A stretch of 32,559 nt of DNA from Actinomadura formosensis NBRC 14204. Its GTDB lineage: Bacteria; Actinomycetota; Actinomycetes; Streptosporangiales; Streptosporangiaceae. The notes below the pieces were generated by a model. The model saw only the letters and a list, made by a program, of their open reading frames with translations, was not told the origin of the DNA and ran no database searches. A program made the position numbers and the translations under genes. The stretch covers positions 1-32,559 of the forward strand of contig NZ_BCQQ01000083.1 of NCBI RefSeq assembly GCF_001552155.1. The letters are read 5' to 3'. How positions within the stretch are numbered: position 1 is the stretch's first letter; each line of letters opens with the position of its first letter. Positions 15,769-23,114 of the stretch are shown here, piece by piece.

Positions 15769-15837
15769 CTCGCTGCCCTCCCGCCCGCCATCCTCCGCCC
15801 ACCCGCCGCGGAAGACTGTGCCCCCTGCATCAGAGTG

Positions 15838-15863
15838 CCCCGCGGATCACCGGCTCTGCGGGG
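15838..15863 (-). terminator. Small hairpin after the enoyl-CoA hydratase-like gene
   Basis: CCCCGC (15838-15843) and GCGGGG (15858-15863) pair around a 14-base loop directly after the stop at 15864. The stem is short and lacks a T-run, so this is a weak candidate terminator. Confidence 0.3.
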
Positions 15864-16658
15864 TCAGCGGCCCTGGAAGTCGGGGGGACGGTTCTCCAGG
15901 AAGGCCGTGATGCCCTCCTTGGCGTCTTCGGTGGCGGTCAGCTCGACCAGTTCGCCCAGCAGGTGGGCCACCTGGTCGTCGAGGGGGCGGCCTTCGATCG
16001 CGAAGAAGGCGTCGCGGCCGCGGCGCAGGCCGACCGGGCTCTTGGACGCGATGACGCGGGCCAGTTCGTCCACCCGGGCGTCCAGGTCGGCGCGTGGGAC
16101 GACCTCGGTGACCAGGCCCATGTCGCGGCCCTCGGCGGCGGTGATGCGGGCACCGGTGTAGTAGAGCTTGAAGGCCCGCTTGGGGGCGACGTTCCGGTTG
16201 ATGATCGCCATGATCATCATGGGCCAGAGGCCGACGTTGACCTCGGGGGTGGCGAGCTTGACGTCGTCGGCGGCGATCACCAGGTCGCAGGCGGCGGCGA
16301 GGCCGAGGCCGCCGGCGACGGCATGGCCGGCGAGCCGGGCGATGATCGGTTTGCCGAGTTTCGGGAAGGCCGTGAACAGGCGGAACGGGGCGCTCTCGCG
16401 GATGGCGGAGGCGCTCGCGACCGAGCGTCCGTCCGCTTGGGCCCGGCCCAGGCCGCCGAGGTCGGCGCCGGCGCAGAACGCCCGGTCACCGGCGCCCGTG
16501 AGGACGATCACCCGCACGCCGGGGTCGGCCTTGGCCCGGTCGAACGCGTCGAGCAGTTCGTCCGTCATCCGGTCGCTGAGCGCGTTGCGGGCCTCGGGAC
16601 GGTTCAGCGTGATCCGCGCGATCCGCTCGTCCACCGCGTAGATGATGGTCTCGTACAT
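15864..16658 (-). CDS. Enoyl-CoA hydratase/isomerase family protein
   Basis: The 264-residue crotonase-fold protein shows ITLNRPEARNALSDRM, the first oxyanion-hole segment FCAGADLGGLG (61-71) and the second, HAVAGGLGLAAACDLVIA (112-129). In the classic hydratase the catalytic glutamates correspond to rat Glu144 and Glu164. Here the first position reads Gly (GGLGLA), while the second, Glu139 in TPEVNVGLWP, is kept. Simple hydration activity is therefore uncertain, and isomerase, hydrolase or other crotonase chemistry is possible. It follows the thiolase by 69 bases with a hairpin between. The ATG at 16658 is preceded by GGGAAGAAGG. Confidence 0.85.
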   Translation of the reverse strand: MYETIIYAVDERIARITLNRPEARNALSDRMTDELLDAFDRAKADPGVRVIVLTGAGDRAFCAGADLGGLGRAQADGRSVASASAIRESAPFRLFTAFPKLGKPIIARLAGHAVAGGLGLAAACDLVIAADDVKLATPEVNVGLWPMMIMAIINRNVAPKRAFKLYYTGARITAAEGRDMGLVTEVVPRADLDARVDELARVIASKSPVGLRRGRDAFFAIEGRPLDDQVAHLLGELVELTATEDAKEGITAFLENRPPDFQGR

Positions 16659-16682
16659 GCCTTCTTCCCGGGCGACGGCGGC

Positions 16683-16709
16683 TGCCCCCGGAGCGGAACT
16701 CCGGGGGCA
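16683..16709 (-). terminator. 11-bp perfect hairpin between thiolase and hydratase-like genes
   Basis: TGCCCCCGGAG (16683-16693) and CTCCGGGGGCA (16699-16709) are exact complements with a 5-base loop. It begins 18 bases after the thiolase stop and ends about 24 bases before the next start. With no T-run it may be a partial terminator, or an mRNA-stabilising hairpin that sets unequal expression of the two genes. Confidence 0.5.
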
Positions 16710-16727
16710 GGACGTGAGGCGAGGTCG

Positions 16728-17873
16728 TCAGAGCCGCTCGATGATGGTGGCGTTGGCCTGGCCGCCGCCCTCGCACATGGTCTGCAGGCCGTAGCGGCCG
16801 CCGGTGCGCTCCAGCTCGTGGAGGAGCTTGGTCATCAGGACGCCGCCGGTCGCGCCGAGCGGGTGGCCGAGTGCGATCGCGCCGCCGTTGGGGTTGGTCT
16901 TCTCCAGGGACGCGCCGGTGTCGTGCGCCCACGCCAGCGGCACCGGGGCGAACGCCTCGTTGACCTCGAAGACGTCGATGTCGTCGATCTTCAATCCGGC
17001 CCTGCCGAGCGCCTTCTCGGTCGCCGGGATCGGGCCGGTCAGCATGTAGACCGGGTCCGAGCCGCACACCGCGAGGGTGTGGATGCGGGCGCGGGGGGTC
17101 AGGTTGTGCTGCTTCACGGCCTCCTCGGACGCGATGAGCAGCGCGGACGAGCCGACGGAGATCTGCGAGGCGACGGCCGCGGTGATGACGCCGTCCTCGC
17201 GGAGGGTCTTCAGGCCCGCCATCTTCTCCAGGGTGGTGTCGGGGCGGGCGCCCTCGTCCTTGGACAGGCCCGCGATGGGCGCGATCTCCCGGTCGAAGTA
17301 GCCGGCCTCGATGGCCTTGGCCGCGCGCCGGTGGCTCTCCAGCGCGAACTTCTCCAGGTCCTCGCGGGTGAAGCCCCACTTCTCGCACATCAGCTCGGCG
17401 CCGCGGAACTGGGAGATCTCCTGCATCCCGTACCGCTCGGCCCAGCCCTCGCCGAAGGGGAAGGGCATGCCCTTCTCCATGGCCATCGCGACGGACGAGC
17501 CCATCGGGACGATGGCCATCTGCTCGACGCCGGCCGCGACGACCAGGTCCTGGGTGCCGGACAGGACGCCCTGCGCGGCGAAGTGGATCGCCTGCTGGGA
17601 CGATCCGCACTGCCGGTCGATGGTCACGCCGGGCACGGTGTCCGGCAGCCCCGCCGACAGCCATGCGGTGCGCGCGATGTCGAGGGACTGCGGGCCGACC
17701 TGCATGACACAGCCCATGATCACGTCTTCGACCGCGGAGGGGTCGACACCGGTGCGGTTGACGAGTTCCTTGAGCACGTGGGCCCCGAGGTCGGCCGGGT
17801 GGACGTCCTTCAGGGCGCCCTTCTTGGTACCGACAGGGGTACGGACCGCGCCAATGATGTACGCCTCGGCCAC
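16728..17873 (-). CDS. Thiolase (acetyl-CoA C-acyltransferase, FadA5/FadA6-like)
   Basis: The 381-residue enzyme carries the thiolase active site: nucleophile Cys89 in DRQCGSSQQAIHF, NEAFAPVPLAW, His337 in GHPLGATGG and the acid/base Cys367 in MCEGGGQANATIIERL. Thiolases cleave 3-ketoacyl-CoA in beta-oxidation or make acetoacetyl-CoA. The QCGSSQQA spelling recalls actinobacterial thiolases near FadA5/FadA6, which act on sterol or other bulky acyl-CoAs; I place it only loosely. The GTG start at 17873 has an ideal GGAGG four bases upstream. It leads a two-gene unit with the enoyl-CoA hydratase-like gene. A palindrome lies 32-50 bases upstream. Confidence 0.93.
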   Translation of the reverse strand: MAEAYIIGAVRTPVGTKKGALKDVHPADLGAHVLKELVNRTGVDPSAVEDVIMGCVMQVGPQSLDIARTAWLSAGLPDTVPGVTIDRQCGSSQQAIHFAAQGVLSGTQDLVVAAGVEQMAIVPMGSSVAMAMEKGMPFPFGEGWAERYGMQEISQFRGAELMCEKWGFTREDLEKFALESHRRAAKAIEAGYFDREIAPIAGLSKDEGARPDTTLEKMAGLKTLREDGVITAAVASQISVGSSALLIASEEAVKQHNLTPRARIHTLAVCGSDPVYMLTGPIPATEKALGRAGLKIDDIDVFEVNEAFAPVPLAWAHDTGASLEKTNPNGGAIALGHPLGATGGVLMTKLLHELERTGGRYGLQTMCEGGGQANATIIERL

Positions 17874-17904
17874 TACGCCTCCAAAGTATGGGGTTCCGTC
17901 CCGA

Positions 17905-17923
17905 AACCGAGTGAGATTCGGTT
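17905..17923. promoter_or_regulatory. Palindrome upstream of the thiolase, candidate operator
   Basis: AACCGA (17905-17910) and TCGGTT (17918-17923) form a perfect inverted repeat with a 7-base spacer, in an AT-richer spacer just upstream of the thiolase start. A direct repeat of GAGATT (17913-17918 and 17933-17938) overlaps it. It does not match the KstR or KstR2 operators I remember. The regulator is unknown. Confidence 0.4.
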
Positions 17924-18016
17924 AGTCAGTATGAGATTACATCCATCATGACGCAACGCCATGTGAGCTGAGTCTCCGGGCGCGTTCCCCTGCCGAATCC
18001 CCCGCGCGGGGAGTTA

Positions 18017-18049
18017 CCCGGGGCCGGACGAGATCACCCGGCCCCCGGG
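18017..18049 (-). terminator. GC-rich hairpin after the small hypothetical gene
   Basis: CCCGGGGCCGG (18017-18027) pairs with CCGGCCCCCGGG (18038-18049) with one bulged C and a 10-base loop. It starts 8 bases past the stop at 18058, and it lies between that gene and the thiolase promoter, so it should prevent read-through. Confidence 0.55.
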
Positions 18050-18057
18050 CGGAAGGG

Positions 18058-18453
18058 TCAGCGCAGAAGGTCCGAGGCGACCTTCGCGGCACCGATCCCG
18101 GCGGCGCCGCCGGCGATCCCCACGGCCCCCGCGGTCACCCACAGCGGCAGCCCCCTGCGGGTCTTCATGCCGCTCGCCACATCGAGCGCATCGACGGCGA
18201 GGCCGATCCGCGCCCACAGCCGGCGTCCGCCGTCATCGCTGAGCAGGTAGCCGGCGCCGAGCGCGACCTCCCGCGCGCCGAACATCCGGACCATGTAGTC
18301 GCGGCCGGCGTCGGCGGCGCCGAGGCCCATCAGCTTCGCGCTGAGCTTCGGCGCGGCGAGTGTCGCGAGGCCGAGGGCGATCCGCCCGCGCGCCAGGTTG
18401 GTCATCATCCCGTCGACCTTGTCACGGTCGTCTACTTCCGTTTCATCTGCCAC
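18058..18453 (-). CDS. Small conserved-looking hypothetical protein
   Basis: The roughly 131-residue protein is not assigned to a named family. It has an acidic N-terminus (ADETEVDDRDKVDGMM), then ARGRIALGLATLAAPKLSAK, MVRMFGAREVALGAGYLLSD and a weakly hydrophobic Gly/Ala-rich stretch near the C-terminus (LPLWVTAGAVGIAGGAAGIG). It may be membrane-associated. I prefer GTG 18453 over the in-frame ATG 18474, because a GATAAT -10 element (18463-18468) ends 9 bases before the GTG. The ATG would then lie upstream of the transcript. No Shine-Dalgarno is present, consistent with a leaderless message. Divergent from the 53-residue gene. Confidence 0.6.
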   Translation of the reverse strand: MADETEVDDRDKVDGMMTNLARGRIALGLATLAAPKLSAKLMGLGAADAGRDYMVRMFGAREVALGAGYLLSDDGGRRLWARIGLAVDALDVASGMKTRRGLPLWVTAGAVGIAGGAAGIGAAKVASDLLR

Positions 18454-18462
18454 AAAGGCGAG

Positions 18463-18468
18463 ATTATC
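18463..18468 (-). promoter_or_regulatory. -10 element GATAAT of a leaderless promoter
   Basis: On the minus strand GATAAT is followed after 9 bases by the GTG at 18453. A usual 6-8 base discriminator puts transcription start at or beside the start codon. No good -35 is visible, as is common for actinobacterial leaderless promoters. Confidence 0.45.
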
Positions 18469-18559
18469 GGGCATCGCGCCGGTCCGAACCGGCAGGTAAC
18501 CCGTTCCTTACACGTCTATCGTTCAAGAAGGCGCACTCCCCCCGAAGCTGAAGGTGGCC

Positions 18560-18721
18560 ATGGAAGACATCCTCGCTCTTGTCGTCGTGTCACTCCTCGC
18601 CGCGTTCTGCGTGCGCTGGGCCGCGGTGCGGCTCCGGGTGCCCATGCCCACCCGGGCCGCGGTGATCACCGTGTTCGTGCTGGTCGTGTTCGCGATGTAC
18701 GGCCAGCATCTGAAGGGGTGA
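18560..18721 (+). CDS. 53-residue two-helix membrane protein
   Basis: An ATG at 18560 opens a 53-residue frame with two hydrophobic segments: ILALVVVSLLAAFCVRW (4-20) and AVITVFVLVVFAMYG (34-48), joined by the basic loop VRLRVPMPTR. It ends at TGA 18719-18721. A Shine-Dalgarno-like AAGGTGG lies just upstream; an in-frame GTG at 18554 is an alternative start. The pattern of short positively charged loop between two helices is that of a real small membrane protein, but I recognise no family. It is divergent from the small hypothetical gene. Confidence 0.55.
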   Translation: MEDILALVVVSLLAAFCVRWAAVRLRVPMPTRAAVITVFVLVVFAMYGQHLKG

Positions 18722-18857
18722 GGCGGCGGCGAAATTCTCCCGGGGCGGGCGCGAACTTACTCCCCCGGCGGTGAGTCATAACTGTCGAAAACGGCTTCCA
18801 CACCCCGCCCGGCAATGCCCGTCCAGGGAAGCCGGCCCGAGCCGAGGGAGTGCCCCA

Positions 18858-19694
18858 GTGCCGCATCCGGCGCCCGCCGTCCAGCGCAGCGGCGGCACGA
18901 TCGCCCCGCATCTGAGACGCCTGCTGGAGTTCGTCGAACCCGGCCGCGACGACGTCTGCCTCGACGTCGCGCGCGGCCGCGGGCCGATGCCCGCCGCGCT
19001 CGCGCCCCGGGTCCGGCACATGACCGCGGTGGACGCGATGCCCGACCCGCCGGCGTCCACCGGCCGGTCCGGGCGGATGACCACCGTCGAGTTCGGCACG
19101 GGTCCGGTCCGCATCACCGGCGGCGACGCCCCGGACGGCGACCGGCCCCCGGCGTCGGCGACGCGCGAGGACCACCGGCCGCATCCGGTCGGCCCCGACC
19201 GCCCGACGATCAAGGCGGACGCCACCGCACTGCCCTACCGCGACAACACGTTCTCCCTCGTCACGGCCCGGTTCTCGCTCTACAACCTGGGCGATCCCGA
19301 CCATGTGCTGCGCGAGCTGCTGCGCGTCTGCCGCCCGGACGGACGGGTGGTCATCGCCGATCTCGTCCGCGGCAACCTCGCCGGCCCGGAACGCGACCGG
19401 ATCGAGCGGCTCCGCGACCCCGACCATCCGGGCACCCCGTCCATCGCCCGGCTCACCGAGTTGATCACTTCGGCGGGCGGCAGCATCCGCCGGCTGGACG
19501 TGTTCACCGTGGAACGCCCCGTGGAGCCGTGGCTCGCCGGCGCCTGCGACGACGCCGCGGCCGACCGCATCCGCGAAGCCCTCCTCGACGAGGTGGACGG
19601 CGGCCCCAAGACCGGCGCCAAGCCACGCGTCATCGGCGGTGAGCTCTGGTTCACCCAGTCATGGGCCCACGTCGCCGCCGAACCGATCTCCTAG
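18858..19694 (+). CDS. Divergent SAM methyltransferase-like protein
   Basis: The 278-residue product has a class I methyltransferase layout: GGTIAPHLRRLLEFVEPGRD, a motif I-like strand VCLDVARGRGPMPAAL, then MTAVDAM. After that comes an unusual polar, Pro-rich insert of about 70 residues, and then ADATALPYRDNTFSLVTARF, LYNLGDPDHVLRELLRVCRP and DGRVVIADLV. Motif I reads D-V-A-R-G-R-G against the usual D-x-x-C/G-G-x-G, so SAM binding may be altered. The C-terminal WLAGACDDAAADRIREAL and GELWFTQSWAHVAAE resemble menaquinone-type methyltransferases. GTG 18858 follows GAGGGAG with a 7-base gap. Its stop shares the tetranucleotide CTAG with the stop of the convergent alcohol dehydrogenase. Confidence 0.75.
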   Translation: MPHPAPAVQRSGGTIAPHLRRLLEFVEPGRDDVCLDVARGRGPMPAALAPRVRHMTAVDAMPDPPASTGRSGRMTTVEFGTGPVRITGGDAPDGDRPPASATREDHRPHPVGPDRPTIKADATALPYRDNTFSLVTARFSLYNLGDPDHVLRELLRVCRPDGRVVIADLVRGNLAGPERDRIERLRDPDHPGTPSIARLTELITSAGGSIRRLDVFTVERPVEPWLAGACDDAAADRIREALLDEVDGGPKTGAKPRVIGGELWFTQSWAHVAAEPIS

Positions 19695-20686
19695 GGGACG
19701 AGGACGGCGGCGCCCGTGAAGCGGTCTGCGGCGAGGTCGGCCAGCGCACGGTCTGCCTCGTCCAGCCCGTAGGCGTGTGTCGTGACGGCGACGTTCAGGC
19801 GCGCGGCCATCGTGAGGAACTCCTCGCCGTCCGCGCGGGTGTTCGCCGTCACCGACCGGACCTGCCGCTCCTGGAACAGGTGCCGCTGGTAGTCCAGGAC
19901 CGGGACGTCGCTCAGATGGATGCCCGCGATCGCGCACGTCCCGCCGCGGTCGAGGCGTTCCAGCGCGGCGGCCACCAGTTCCCCCGCCGGGGCGAAGACG
20001 ATCGCCGAGTCCAGGGGCGCGGGCGCGGCGTCGAAGGAGTCGCCCGCGAAGGACGCCCCCAGCTCGCGGGCCAGCTCGCGGGCGGCCGGGCTGCGGGTGT
20101 AGACGTGCACGTCGGCGCCCTCGGCGAGGGCGATCTGCGCGGCCAGGTGCGCCGAGCCGCCGAACCCCCAGATGCCGAGCCGCCCGCCCGGCGGCAGGGC
20201 GGCGCGGCGCAGCGCCCGGTAGCCGATGATGCCCGCGCACAGCAGCGGCGCGGCGCGCACGGCGTCCAGTTCGGGCGGCAGCGCGTAGGTGTAGGCGTCG
20301 ACGCCCAGCGCGTATTCGGCGTAGCCGCCGTGCGCGTCCCAGCCGGTGTAGACCGAGGCCGGGCAGAGGTTCTCGGCGCCGCGGCGGCAGAACCGGCACG
20401 CGCCGCACGTCCCGCGCAGCCATGCCACACCGACCCGGTCGCCGGCGGCGCGCAGGCAGCCGGGGCCCGCCTCGACGACCTCGCCGACGATCTCGTGGCC
20501 GGGCGTCACCCCGGGCAGGTGGACGGGCAGGTCGCCTTCGGCGACGTGCAGGTCCGTCCGGCAGACACCGCACGCCAGCACCCGCACCAGCAGCTCGCCC
20601 GGACCGGGGGACGGCACCTCGCGATCGACGCGCCGCAGCGGCCCCGACGCGATCGGGGACGGCGTCTCGACCACCCAGGCGCGCAT
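19691..20686 (-). CDS. Zinc-dependent alcohol dehydrogenase
   Basis: This 331-residue medium-chain dehydrogenase has the catalytic zinc ligands Cys42 (ACGVCRTDLH), His64-Glu65 (TPGHEIVGE) and Cys150 (LLCAGIIGYRAL). The structural zinc cysteines are 94, 97, 100 and 108 (TCGACRFCRRGAENLC), and the NAD(P) loop is GIWGFGGSAHLAAQIA. It interconverts alcohols and aldehydes; the AdhP-like CGVCRTDLH motif suggests a short primary alcohol, which is an inference. ATG 20686 shares one base with the stop of the PAS-GAF-PP2C gene (TGATG), so expression is coupled to that stress regulator. The gene ends on a stop codon shared with the convergent methyltransferase. Confidence 0.92.
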   Translation of the reverse strand: MRAWVVETPSPIASGPLRRVDREVPSPGPGELLVRVLACGVCRTDLHVAEGDLPVHLPGVTPGHEIVGEVVEAGPGCLRAAGDRVGVAWLRGTCGACRFCRRGAENLCPASVYTGWDAHGGYAEYALGVDAYTYALPPELDAVRAAPLLCAGIIGYRALRRAALPPGGRLGIWGFGGSAHLAAQIALAEGADVHVYTRSPAARELARELGASFAGDSFDAAPAPLDSAIVFAPAGELVAAALERLDRGGTCAIAGIHLSDVPVLDYQRHLFQERQVRSVTANTRADGEEFLTMAARLNVAVTTHAYGLDEADRALADLAADRFTGAAVLVP

Positions 20687-23013
20687 CACGGCGTCAGCGG
20701 CAACTCGAACCAGACGGCCTTGCCGTCGGACGTGGGCCGGGCACCCCACCGGGTGGCGAGCTGGTCGACCAGGTAGAGGCCGCGCCCACCCTCGTCGGTC
20801 TCGCCCGCGCTGCGGATGCGCGGCAGCCGCATGTCGGAGTCGAACACCTCGACCCACACCGCGTCGGCGCCACGCCGCAGCCGGAGCCGGAACTCCTTGA
20901 TCTGCGGCTCGCGGCGGCCGAGGTCGACGCCGAGGTTCCAGTCGTCCTCGTGGAAGGTTCCGCCCTCGAACGGCTCGTCCTCCAGGCTCGCCCCGAAATC
21001 GGTGTTGAACTGGACGGGCGGCGGCGCGCCGAGCGGCTCACCGCCGCGTCCGGGCGGCCCCGCGGGGACCGGGACGGTCATCTCGCGGCGCGGCGCGGGC
21101 GTCGTGGTGGCGTGCAGGACGACGTTCGTGACGACCTCGGACACCAGCAGGCACGCCAGTTCGGCCTGCTCGTCCAGCATCCCCCAGCTCGCGAACGCGT
21201 CGGCGGCCATCCGCCGCGCCTCCGAGACCATGATCGGCTCGGCGGTGAACGTGCGCTCCTCGACGGCCAGTTCGTCGCCCGCGGTGCGGATCACCACGAT
21301 CGCGACGTCGTCGTCGATCTCGCCGGGAACCGCGTCGTAGACGGCGTTCGCGATCGCTTCGACGTCGCCGCCCGCGGCCTTGGTGACGGCGGTGCGGAGC
21401 ATCTCCCGCGCTTCCTCGCGGGAGTAGTGCTCGCCGTCCTCCTTGGGCCGCCGGTCGATGAGGCCGTCGGTGTAGAGGACGAGCGTGGAGCCCGGCTTCA
21501 GCTCGGTCCTCTCCTCGTTGTAGAGGATCTCGCCGCCCATCCCGGGGGCGCGCAGGCCGAGCATGCCGCCCTGGCTCTCGAACGGCAGCTCGCCGACCTC
21601 GCCGTCCACGATCAGCAGGGGCGGGTCGTGCCCGGCGTTGGCGAACTCCAGCACCCGCGACCACGCGTCGTACACGAAGTAGGTGCAGGACACGAGCGGC
21701 GGGCGGACGAGATCGTCGCTGTTCCAGCCGGACCGCATCCGCTCGGGGCGCGTCATCGTCCGGACCCACTCGTCCAGCTTGCGCAGTATGTCGGCGGGCG
21801 GCTTGTCGTCCTGCGCGAAGGCGCGCAGCGCGGCCCGCAACTGCCCCATCACGGCCGCGGCGCGGGCGCCGCGTCCCTCGACGTCGCCGATGACGAGGCC
21901 GACCCGGCCCGCCGACAGCGGGATCACGTCGTACCAGTCGCCGCCGACCTGCGTCTGGATGCCGTGCCCGTGCGCCTCCAGCGGGCGGGCCGGCTCGTAC
22001 CGCCAGGCGATCTGCAGGCCGTCCAGCGGCGGCGGCCGGTCACCGGGCAGCAGGTGCTTCTGGAAGGCGAGCGCGGTGTTGCGCTCCTCCTCGAACAGCA
22101 GCGCGTTGTCGACGGCGAGCGCGACCCGGCCGGAGATCGCGCCGAGCAGGTCGCGGTCGAAGCCGTCGTAGTGCGGGTCGGGGCGGTCGGACAGTTTCGA
22201 CAGCGCCAGGCTCATCACGCCGAGCAGCTCGCCGCGCACCAGCAGCGGCGCCGAGATCACCGAGGTGATGCCCATCGCGTCGCCGAGCCGCCGGGACGCC
22301 TCGCTCGGCGCGGCGAACCGGTGCCGGACCATGTCCTCGACGAGGACGGTGTCACGCCGCTCCATGGCCTTGGCGCTGAAGTGGCCGGGCGGGTAGGAGA
22401 CGGGCGCGCCGACCTCCGCCCAGGTATCGGGCGGCGGCTCCCAGCCCCCCGCGTGCCGCGACACCCTGCGGTAGAGCCGGTCGCCGCTGAACAGGTCGAT
22501 GAAGCAGTGGTCGGCGAACTGCGGGACGAGCGTGTCGGCGACCCGGCGGAGGGTGTCCTCCAGTTGCAGCGACCCGGCGAGCCGCTCGCCGATCCGCTCC
22601 AGCAGCCCGTAGCGCTCCCGCTCGCGCTGGTTGGAGCGGAGCGCCTCCCGCGCGAAGATCACCACGCCGTCGACCGCGCCGGACGGATGCCGCAGCGGCA
22701 CCGCGTGCGCGCGCGTGTAGACGGTGGTGCCGTCCGCGCGCAGGTTGCAGAACGTGCCCTCCCAGACACCGCCCTTGAGCACGTGCCTGGCCAGCTCCGC
22801 CGCCTGCTCGTAGTCCTCCTCGGCGATGCCCAGGGAGAGGACCGACTGGCCGATGACCTCGCCGCCGCCGTACCCGAACAGCTGCCGCGCGAAGGAGTTG
22901 CCGTAGATGACGTTGCTGAAGCGGTCGCAGACGATGACCGCCATCTCCATCTGGTCGAGGACGGTCTCGGGCGGCAGGCGCGCCTCGTCAGGCGCTTCCC
23001 CCCAGTGGCTCAT
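20686..23013 (-). CDS. PAS-GAF-PP2C (SpoIIE)-HATPase multidomain signalling protein
   Basis: The 775-residue protein combines a PAS domain (about 14-125; AVIVCDRFSNVIYGNSFAR), a GAF domain (about 140-305), a PP2C/SpoIIE serine phosphatase (about 325-577) and a C-terminal RsbW-like HATPase (about 590-775). The phosphatase shows VGGDWYDVIPL, GDVEGRG (usually GDVxGHG), YTDGLID and DDDVAIVV, so the metal-binding aspartates are kept. The HATPase has an N-box LLVSEVVTNVVLHA and a G-box GGRGLYLVDQLA, but about 70 polar residues (636-705) are inserted between N-box and the next strand. Such proteins control anti-sigma/anti-anti-sigma switches in stress responses. The cognate sigma factor is not in the window. 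I chose ATG 23013 (MSHWGEAPD), directly after GGGGAG; in-frame codons run to 23070. Confidence 0.92.
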   Translation of the reverse strand: MSHWGEAPDEARLPPETVLDQMEMAVIVCDRFSNVIYGNSFARQLFGYGGGEVIGQSVLSLGIAEEDYEQAAELARHVLKGGVWEGTFCNLRADGTTVYTRAHAVPLRHPSGAVDGVVIFAREALRSNQRERERYGLLERIGERLAGSLQLEDTLRRVADTLVPQFADHCFIDLFSGDRLYRRVSRHAGGWEPPPDTWAEVGAPVSYPPGHFSAKAMERRDTVLVEDMVRHRFAAPSEASRRLGDAMGITSVISAPLLVRGELLGVMSLALSKLSDRPDPHYDGFDRDLLGAISGRVALAVDNALLFEEERNTALAFQKHLLPGDRPPPLDGLQIAWRYEPARPLEAHGHGIQTQVGGDWYDVIPLSAGRVGLVIGDVEGRGARAAAVMGQLRAALRAFAQDDKPPADILRKLDEWVRTMTRPERMRSGWNSDDLVRPPLVSCTYFVYDAWSRVLEFANAGHDPPLLIVDGEVGELPFESQGGMLGLRAPGMGGEILYNEERTELKPGSTLVLYTDGLIDRRPKEDGEHYSREEAREMLRTAVTKAAGGDVEAIANAVYDAVPGEIDDDVAIVVIRTAGDELAVEERTFTAEPIMVSEARRMAADAFASWGMLDEQAELACLLVSEVVTNVVLHATTTPAPRREMTVPVPAGPPGRGGEPLGAPPPVQFNTDFGASLEDEPFEGGTFHEDDWNLGVDLGRREPQIKEFRLRLRRGADAVWVEVFDSDMRLPRIRSAGETDEGGRGLYLVDQLATRWGARPTSDGKAVWFELPLTP

Positions 23014-23089
23014 CTCCCCATCCCGATCCCGCTCACAGTCATCGTCACCGGCTCGGTGATCACCAGGCATCGCGGCACGGCTGCCGCGC

Positions 23090-23114
23090 GTACCCTCGTC
23101 GTATTGAACGACGA
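23090..23114 (-). promoter_or_regulatory. Palindrome beside a GGGTAC element upstream of the PP2C gene
   Basis: TCGTCGT (23096-23102) and ACGACGA (23108-23114) form a perfect inverted repeat with a 5-base spacer. On the minus strand it is immediately followed by GGGTAC (23095-23090), which matches the -10 of sigma-B-type stress promoters (GGGTAY), about 77 bases before the ATG. No GNNT -35 sits at the usual 14-16 base spacing, so the promoter reading is weak; the palindrome is solid. Confidence 0.4.
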
